A DNA stretch of 64,000 nt from Isoetes taiwanensis (taxonomy: Eukaryota > Streptophyta > Lycopodiopsida > Isoetales > Isoetaceae), in NCBI GenBank assembly GCA_021234155.1, contig JAJEKV010000025.1, positions 1,381,995-1,445,994 on the forward strand, read 5' to 3'. Within the stretch, counting starts at the first letter, position 1; each line of letters begins with the position of its first letter. Positions 62,801-64,000 of this stretch are shown here, in pieces. Under the pieces are notes generated by a model. It saw nothing but the letters and a program-made list of their open reading frames with translations. It had not been told where the DNA came from and searched no databases. Made by a program: the position numbers and the translations under genes.

Positions 62801-64000
62801 ACTCCGCTCCGTCAGTTCCCCTTGCTCCGTATTCTCGGCTGCAGCTTCTCGGCCAGGTCCCAAGTGCAACGGACCAAGTCTCGGCCCCTAAAACGCAAAC
62901 CCTTCTAGAACCTGGCAACCCACAGGGTTTACGTTTTGGAGGCCCTCTCCTTGTCAGATTCAGCCAGGACCTTGCGCCGTGACTTGGCGTGGAGTGGGGG
63001 TGTTGATGCCAGAGCACGGATCCTAAAATCCCCCCGAAAGCTGCTTGCCCCGAATTTCCTCTCCCCAAGGCCCTGGGGACGGACGGGCGACCTCCCCTCT
63101 CCGGAATCGCGATCTGGCTCTGCCAATGGACTCAGAACGTCGACATTGCCACAGGGACCAAGTTCCGTGGCGGAAGACCACCCGACCTCCAAGAAGCCAA
63201 AAGTAGCTCACTTCCATCACACTTTCGTGGTCAATTGGCCTAGGATGTGGGCGGGGGATCTTGTCGTGGAGGGCATGAGTGTTTCCTTCTTTTCGCCAAA
63301 ACCGACCTTGTAACTTGCTCTCTAGGGTAATTTAGCCATTCCGGACGATTTGGCGCGGTCGATTTGCCATTCCAGGAGCCTCCCAGTGCCCGAGCGACAA
63401 AACAACTGCCCGGTTTCTACAAGGCCGACCTCGGGGCGCCCAGCGGTTTGACAAGTTCTCCCCGGACCGATCTGGAATCTTTTGGGCCTTCCCTCAAGAG
63501 GGGCCCCCGAGCGGAGGATCCAGCGGTCGGATAGGGGAACCGGGCTCGGGAGGGTGGTCATTAGCGTGCAACCCCCTGGGAGCCGCCAGAAGGGCTGCCT
63601 CGGGAACTTTTTTTGATCCCGCCTCTTGGGGTCCTGGACTCTCCCCTCTTGTGAGGGATCCCCGCAAGGTCTGGCCTCGTTTGACTTGGGGAAGGGTGCC
63701 AGCTCGGGTTGCCACCGCTGCCCCGACCGTTCTAATGCTAACCCTTTGACCTAGACCTTCTCCCAAAATTCCGAAAAATTGGGCCGTGTCTTTGGAGATG
63801 AATTAGGAAAACAGATTGGCAAAAAAATCAGAATTTATTTTACGTACAATGCATTAATTGTGAATTTATGAATGTCTTGCCACTGCAAAAGCGCCCCCCG
63901 ACTTCTACTTGCCACATCGGGAAAAGGACAGACCCAAACTCCGCTCCGTCAGTTCCCCTTGCTCCGTATTCTCGGCTGCAGCTTCTCGGCCAGGTCCCAA

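Larger units (their letters stand above)
49651..64000 (+). repeat. Satellite array, ~1.13-kb units, runs off window
   Basis: Using the word GTTCTAATGCTAACCC as unit start, units begin at 49670, 51335, 52473, 53596, 54709, 55828, 56953, 58087, 59226, 60345, 61478, 62597 and 63729. Full units from the second on are 1113-1139 bp; the first is 1665 bp. Each unit has a GC-rich body and one AT-rich stretch just before ATGAATGTCTTGCC. Invariant words include CGACAAAACA, GTCGATTTGCCATT, CCAATGGACTC, AAAGTAGCTCACTTCCATCA and GACCTTGTAACTTGC. No frame stays open across a unit, so the many 60-200-codon frames are artefacts. I do not recognise it as rDNA spacer, a centromeric repeat or a known element. 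Confidence 0.95.

Noticed and set aside
49798-63766. Dozens of 60-209-codon frames in both strands of the satellite
   Set aside because: They shift frame from unit to unit, follow the repeat, and contain no domain. They are products of GC-rich DNA with few stops.

Overview
The window looks like gene-poor nuclear DNA of a land plant. The evidence is a plastid-type geranylgeranyl diphosphate synthase with an N-terminal transit-like leader, a plant receptor-like kinase, a plant-type GH20 hexosaminidase, an NRAMP transporter and a MAEA/GID9 CTLH protein. It also has spliceosomal introns, long AT-rich stretches, a LINE and a large satellite array. The DUF7869-type protein and the LINE reverse transcriptase type suggest a non-seed plant (fern, lycophyte or bryophyte), but that is an inference of low certainty. 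There is no bacterial gene organisation, no CRISPR array and no rRNA or tRNA gene that I could support.

Layout. 1-19 kb: AT-rich DNA with no recognisable gene. It holds many short two- or three-copy tandem duplications, a 24-bp perfect palindrome, an ~850-bp polypurine tract joined to an alternating purine-pyrimidine tract, and two copies of a foldback (inverted-repeat) element. 19.08-26.9 kb: a dense cluster of broken gene copies. These are the N-lobe of a receptor-like kinase (+), a GH20 beta-hexosaminidase (-) with an internal duplication, part of an NRAMP transporter (-), part of a MAEA/GID9-like E3 subunit (-), a long DUF7869-type frame broken by a single stop (+), and a full-length but repeatedly frameshifted GGPPS (-). 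Most were recognised by reading across frameshifts, because no single frame covers them. 27-31.7 kb: unassigned. 31.7-36.5 kb or a little beyond: a degenerate LINE on the minus strand. 36.5-49.6 kb: mostly unassigned, with two splice-bounded exons of unknown identity, a CpG-rich repeat island (41.9-42.5 kb), a run of stem-loop repeats (44.6-44.9 kb) and a pyrimidine-rich tract (47.4-47.7 kb). 49.65 kb to the window end: a GC-rich satellite with ~1.13-kb units, 12 full units and part of a 13th. The first unit is enlarged by triplication of a 283-298-bp module.

How things fit together. I see no functional pathway or operon. The gene cluster is best read as a pseudogene or captured-fragment cluster. 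The host-gene pieces keep introns (60-121 bp), so they were copied as DNA, not from mRNA; GGPPS is intronless and could be either. One caution applies throughout: frameshifts in GGPPS, GH20 and RLK, and variation in the satellite, fall largely in G/C runs and C-N-G triplets. Some breaks may therefore be residual long-read consensus errors, not real mutations.
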